Below are positions 60,463 through 64,000 of a stretch of 64,000 nucleotides of DNA, one piece after another. This stretch comes from Aestuariirhabdus sp049985285 (GTDB lineage: Bacteria; Pseudomonadota; Gammaproteobacteria; Pseudomonadales; Aestuariirhabdaceae), in assembly GCF_049985285.1 (NCBI RefSeq), contig NZ_JBNIEU010000001.1, positions 1,240,001-1,304,000 of the forward strand, given 5' to 3'. The position numbers and the translations under genes were made by a program. How positions within the stretch are numbered: position 1 is the stretch's first letter; each line of letters begins with the position of its first letter. The notes under the pieces were generated by a model. The model worked only from the letters and a program-made list of their open reading frames with translations. It was not told the DNA's origin and did no database searches.

Positions 60463-61449
60463 ATGACCGACGTTACCTGGCGCCCCAGCGCCGCACCTCT
60501 CGAACTGCAGCGCCGAGCGCAATTGCTCGGTAGTATTCGACGCTACTTTGAGCAGCAGTGTGTGATGGAGGTGGAAACTCCAATGCTTTCGTGTGCGGCG
60601 GCTACAGACCTGCATATTGATAGTTTTGGTACGCGCTTTCTGCCCGCAGGAGGTGGGCGAAACCAGACGCGCTACCTGCACACTTCGCCGGAATTTCCGA
60701 TGAAACGGCTATTGGCGGCGGGCAGTGGCGATATTTACCAGATTTGCCGGGTGTTTCGTAATGGCGAGGTGGGTGGTCGTCACAATCCTGAATTTACCCT
60801 GCTTGAGTGGTATCGGTTGGGGATGGATCAGCAGCAGCTGATGACCGACATGACCGCTATGCTCGCCAGCGCTATCGGTTTTCATGAGCTGAGGCGCGTG
60901 AGCTACCGACGCCTGTTTGAAGAACATTTCGGGCTGAACCCCCATCGTGCCTCCGACGCGCAGCTCGAGCAGTTGGTGATGGACAAGGTCGACCCCCAGT
61001 TGCAAGACCTCTCGCGCAATGATTGCCTCGACCTACTGTTTTCGCAGCGCATCGAGCCCCAGCTGGGTGTTGCCGGAGATGGGGTGATGGCTGGTGTGTA
61101 CGTGTACGACTATCCCGCATCGATGGCGGCCCTGGCGCGCATCGAAACCGAAGATGGCGATACCGTCGCACGACGCTTCGAACTATTCGTTGATGGTCTG
61201 GAGTTGGCGAACGGTTACCACGAGCTGTGTGATGGGAAAGAGCAGTTGCGTCGCTTTGAGCGTGATCGAGCCGAGCGGGAGGCACTGGGGCGTCGGGAGT
61301 TCCCCCATGACGCACACCTGCTGGCGGCACTGGATGCCGGGCTGCCCGATTGCGCTGGAGTGGCGATCGGGCTTGATCGGGTGCTGATGCTGATGGCCGG
61401 CACCCGCGATATTGCTGACGTGCTGGCTTTTAGTTTTGATCGAGCCTAG
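60463..61449 (+). CDS. epmA: EF-P beta-lysine ligase EpmA
   Basis: Class II lysyl-tRNA-synthetase-like enzyme without anticodon domain that attaches beta-lysine to K34 of EF-P. From ATG 60463 (GGAG upstream) it has 328 residues. Motif 2 is RVFRNGEVGGRHNPEFTLL and motif 3 is GVAIGLDRVLMLMAG. The 3' end is 4 bases from the convergent psd stop. Length is normal for EpmA. Confidence 0.96.
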   Translation: MTDVTWRPSAAPLELQRRAQLLGSIRRYFEQQCVMEVETPMLSCAAATDLHIDSFGTRFLPAGGGRNQTRYLHTSPEFPMKRLLAAGSGDIYQICRVFRNGEVGGRHNPEFTLLEWYRLGMDQQQLMTDMTAMLASAIGFHELRRVSYRRLFEEHFGLNPHRASDAQLEQLVMDKVDPQLQDLSRNDCLDLLFSQRIEPQLGVAGDGVMAGVYVYDYPASMAALARIETEDGDTVARRFELFVDGLELANGYHELCDGKEQLRRFERDRAEREALGRREFPHDAHLLAALDAGLPDCAGVAIGLDRVLMLMAGTRDIADVLAFSFDRA

Positions 61450-61453
61450 GGAG

Positions 61454-62323
61454 TTATTCGGCTGCCGCGGTTAATGTTCCCAATGCTTCGCCCATGCGTA
61501 CGCTGTTGCCGGCGCGCATCGATTCCAGCCATTTTACGCTTTTGTCGGGGTGCAGCAGGATCACGGTGGAGCCTAGCTTGAAGCGCCCCATTTCATCTCC
61601 GCGCCCTAAGCTAACCGGCTGGCGCGCCTGCTCGGTATAATCGACGCGCTTGAGTGCTCTTTGTGGCGGGGCCACCAGCCCTGCCCAAACGGTTTCAATG
61701 CTGGCGACGATCATCGCCCCCACCAGAATCATCGCCATGGGACCATGTTCTGTGTCGAAGATGGCGACGACGCGCTCGTTACGAGCGAACAAGCCGGGGA
61801 TGTTCTCCGCCGTTGCCTGGTTTACCGAGAACAGTTTACCGGGGACGTAGGTCATGCTGCGCAGTGTGCCGGCCATGGGCATATGCACCCGATGGTAGTC
61901 GCGGGGTGAAAGATAGACGGTGGCAAAGGCGCCATTCATAAACTCATCGGCAAGTTTGGTATCACCCCCGACCAGCTCGGTCAGGCTGTAGTCGTGACCC
62001 TTTGCCTGAAAAATACGCCCATACTCGATCTGGCCGATCTGGCTGATCTGTCCGTCTGCGGGGCAGATCAGTTGTGCGGGGTCTGTCGCCAGCGTGCGGG
62101 CGTCGGGTTTAAGTGCGCGGGTAAAGAACGCATTAAAATGCTCGTAGGCCTGTGGGTTTTCTTCCAATGCCTGGCTCATATCGACCTGATAGTGATTGAC
62201 AAATGTGGTGATAAAGCGATTTTTGAGCCAGGGCCAGCGACACTCCGCGACCCATCCTGCGATGCGGGATAGAAGGTGCTGGGGAATAATGTATTGCAGT
62301 AGAGCGAAAAATTTAGGGTTCAC
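61454..62323 (-). CDS. psd: phosphatidylserine decarboxylase proenzyme
   Basis: Makes phosphatidylethanolamine; self-cleaves to a pyruvoyl enzyme. The 289-residue proenzyme starts at GTG 62323. It has YLSPRDYHRVHMP with the aspartate and histidine of the self-cleavage triad, and the LGST cleavage site near residue 251 in FKLGSTVILL. It is convergent with epmA and 22 bases after rhdA on the same strand. Confidence 0.95.
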   Translation of the reverse strand: MNPKFFALLQYIIPQHLLSRIAGWVAECRWPWLKNRFITTFVNHYQVDMSQALEENPQAYEHFNAFFTRALKPDARTLATDPAQLICPADGQISQIGQIEYGRIFQAKGHDYSLTELVGGDTKLADEFMNGAFATVYLSPRDYHRVHMPMAGTLRSMTYVPGKLFSVNQATAENIPGLFARNERVVAIFDTEHGPMAMILVGAMIVASIETVWAGLVAPPQRALKRVDYTEQARQPVSLGRGDEMGRFKLGSTVILLHPDKSVKWLESMRAGNSVRMGEALGTLTAAAE

Positions 62324-62344
62324 GTCACGTTTCTCTTGGGCAGG

Positions 62345-63160
62345 CTAGTTTTCGATGGGAGTGTCGGGGAGGTTGCCCCATTCGGACCAGGAGCCTGCGT
62401 AGGCCTGGATTGATTCAAAGCCGAGGGCTTTCCCGAGGAGGTAGGTGAAGCCGGAGCGGTGATGGGATTGGCAGTGGGTCACGATGCGCTTGTCGCGACG
62501 TATGCCCAGGGACTCAAGCTCGGGGAGAAGGTTCTCGCGGATGCGCAGTTGCTTGCTGCGGTCCATCGCGCGGGTCCATTCGTAGTTAATCGCGCCCGGG
62601 ATATGTCCGCCGCGCTGGGCCATCAGTCTCTCACCCCGGTACTCAGCGTCTGAACGCGCATCCCAAATCACCAGATCGTCGGCGCCCAACTGTGCCTGCA
62701 AGACCTCGCGGGTTATCAGGGGGCTGTAGTCAAATTCCAGCTCAACCTCACTGGGGGGCGGTGTATTGGGCTGTTGTTCGCTGGGCTGGTTGTTGTCGAG
62801 CCAGGCCAGCAGGCCTCCATTAAGGTAGGAGTAGTGCTTGTGTTGGATAAGGTCCAACGTCCAGATCATGCGCCCGGCCCAACCGCCCCCCTCATCGTCA
62901 TAGACGACGATATGCTCCTGCCCGGTATAACCGATATCACTGAACAGTTGCTGTAACTGTTCCTCGGACAAGCATTTCCCCATCGCGGGCTCTTCTCGCC
63001 GCATGAGTCGGGATGGGTCCACATGAATGGCTCCTGGCACATGAGCGCGCGCGTAGAGGTCGCTTCGACATAGATCCAGGATCAGCAGCTCCGGGTGTCC
63101 AAGCAAGGGCTGGAGCTCGTCGGGTTCAAGGATCAGGGGAAGGTGGCGCAATTGGGTCAT
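62345..63160 (-). CDS. rhdA: RhdA-type thiosulfate sulfurtransferase (rhodanese)
   Basis: Transfers sulfane sulfur to cyanide or other thiophiles. The 271-residue protein has two rhodanese domains (about 1-130 and 150-271). The catalytic cysteine is C230 in HCQSHHRSGFTY, the loop and numbering of Azotobacter vinelandii RhdA. The N-terminal domain lacks a cysteine at the matching place, as usual. Followed by psd on the same strand. Confidence 0.94.
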   Translation of the reverse strand: MTQLRHLPLILEPDELQPLLGHPELLILDLCRSDLYARAHVPGAIHVDPSRLMRREEPAMGKCLSEEQLQQLFSDIGYTGQEHIVVYDDEGGGWAGRMIWTLDLIQHKHYSYLNGGLLAWLDNNQPSEQQPNTPPPSEVELEFDYSPLITREVLQAQLGADDLVIWDARSDAEYRGERLMAQRGGHIPGAINYEWTRAMDRSKQLRIRENLLPELESLGIRRDKRIVTHCQSHHRSGFTYLLGKALGFESIQAYAGSWSEWGNLPDTPIEN

Positions 63161-63228
63161 GGCGAGAGTCTGCTACTGCGAAATCAAACGCACGATTGTA
63201 CGCTAACCAGACAATAAAACCAGACTCC

Positions 63229-63999
63229 TCAAGAGGGGCTTGGTTTGCTCGCCTTTGTGGATCTTGCCAGGTGGTTAAGGGTTGGTGCGGCCGCTTTGCA
63301 CAGGGCCTGAAAATACTGATAGTGCTTATCGGTCAGGGGGCGGCCGCTGGCTCCCATGTCAGCAAACAGTAGGGCGGCGCTGCGGTTGCCTGCGAAGAGT
63401 GAGCGCAGGAAAAACTGTTCGTTGCCGATCAACTCCCTGAATGAGGTGGGGATCTGGCTCCAGACCGCCTGTTGCTGAGGGCCTTTGATCCACAGTGCGG
63501 CGGGCTTTTGCATCATGCTGCGCATCAGGGAGGGAGGAGTCAGGTCGAGGGTAAAGACAAGGCTTTCATCACCATAGCGGCGGAATGAGATGAGTTTCGA
63601 GCGCTCCTTGTTGGGGAGCGCGATCACCACGCGGTCAAAACCAAGCCCTTCGTACAGGGCCTCGCCCAGAAGATCGATGAGGGCCGGCAGATTGCTGACG
63701 CTCTGGGGTTCATGGGCGAGTTTGTGGTGTATCTCCTTGAATCGAGCAGGGTTCGCCTTTCTGGGTGGCTGATTCGGCGGGGCGCTGAGGGGAGTTCCGA
63801 TGGCCGCCTTTGCCGGTACTGAGGTGCTCGGATGCCCTTTGTGTTCGGGGGTGGGCCACAGCAGGGCAGCGGCTGGTGCTGGCATAAGCCAATCGCGCTC
63901 CTCGTGAGAGGTATCGATGGCCGCTTTGTGGCATAGGCTGATCGCGTTTTCAATGTCGGTGCCGGTGAAGAGCGCCAGCAGGCGCTGTAACCGTCGCAT
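63229..63999 (-). CDS. C-terminal part of a GAF-like domain protein (cut by window edge)
   Basis: The frame runs off the right edge, so the visible 256 residues are the C-terminal part of a longer minus-strand gene; the ATG at the edge may be internal. The end (about 95-256 of the visible part) looks like a GAF domain (LGEALYEGLGFDRVVIALPN and SLFAGNRSAALLFAD), preceded by a proline-rich linker. Proteins of this layout often carry an HDOD domain in front, which would lie outside the window. Gene position beside rhdA matches Pseudomonas. Function unknown. Confidence 0.6.
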   Translation of the reverse strand: MRRLQRLLALFTGTDIENAISLCHKAAIDTSHEERDWLMPAPAAALLWPTPEHKGHPSTSVPAKAAIGTPLSAPPNQPPRKANPARFKEIHHKLAHEPQSVSNLPALIDLLGEALYEGLGFDRVVIALPNKERSKLISFRRYGDESLVFTLDLTPPSLMRSMMQKPAALWIKGPQQQAVWSQIPTSFRELIGNEQFFLRSLFAGNRSAALLFADMGASGRPLTDKHYQYFQALCKAAAPTLNHLARSTKASKPSPS

Positions 64000-64000
64000 G

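Overview
The window comes from a gammaproteobacterium on the Pseudomonas/Oceanospirillales side, most likely marine. Nearly every housekeeping gene has its closest gene-order parallel, from memory, in one Pseudomonas aeruginosa neighbourhood: waaL, LPS kinase, msbA, hldE, waaA, tolC, thiC, cpdA, parE, parC, serB, fimX, psd, rhdA. The marine guess rests on dedicated sulfate-activation and sulfotransferase genes inside a polysaccharide locus.

Left part (1-21,000): LPS and envelope genes. A cut-off O-antigen-ligase-like tail and an acyltransferase face a tightly overlapping minus-strand operon (LPS-kinase-like protein, rfbB, rfbA, rfbC, rfbD, GT2) that makes and uses dTDP-L-rhamnose. Then come msbA and hldE, a minus-strand oxidoreductase/aldo-keto reductase/Nudix-like operon, waaA convergent with tolC, and the thiC - DUF1249 - cpdA - yqiA - parE run.

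Middle part (21,000-49,700): an accessory island of about 28 kb lies between parE and parC. It encodes GDP-mannose and GDP-L-fucose synthesis (manB, manC, gmd, fcl), galU, an ABC polysaccharide exporter (wzm, wzt), a 500-residue coiled-coil protein, at least five glycosyltransferase polypeptides including a three-domain 1,171-residue enzyme, two methyltransferases, three different sulfotransferase-like proteins, an SLC13-type anion (probably sulfate) permease, a fused ATP sulfurylase/APS kinase that makes PAPS, and a WbpL-type initiating transferase with its epimerase. Together these predict a fucose-containing, O-methylated and sulfated surface glycan assembled on a lipid carrier, exported by Wzm/Wzt and possibly joined to lipid A core by the ligase at the left edge. 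Base composition changes inside the island (an AT-rich core from about 24.5 to 36 kb and again 38 to 42 kb), and a remnant resembling the end of an IS21-type element lies between fcl and galU, suggesting stepwise assembly.

Right part (49,700-64,000): parC, a membrane protein with a possible cyclase-like domain, serB, the degenerate c-di-GMP protein fimX with a PilZ-like neighbour, the complete EF-P beta-lysylation set (epmB, efp, epmA), psd, rhdA and the C-terminal part of a GAF-like protein. I found no rRNA, tRNA, CRISPR array or intact insertion sequence.
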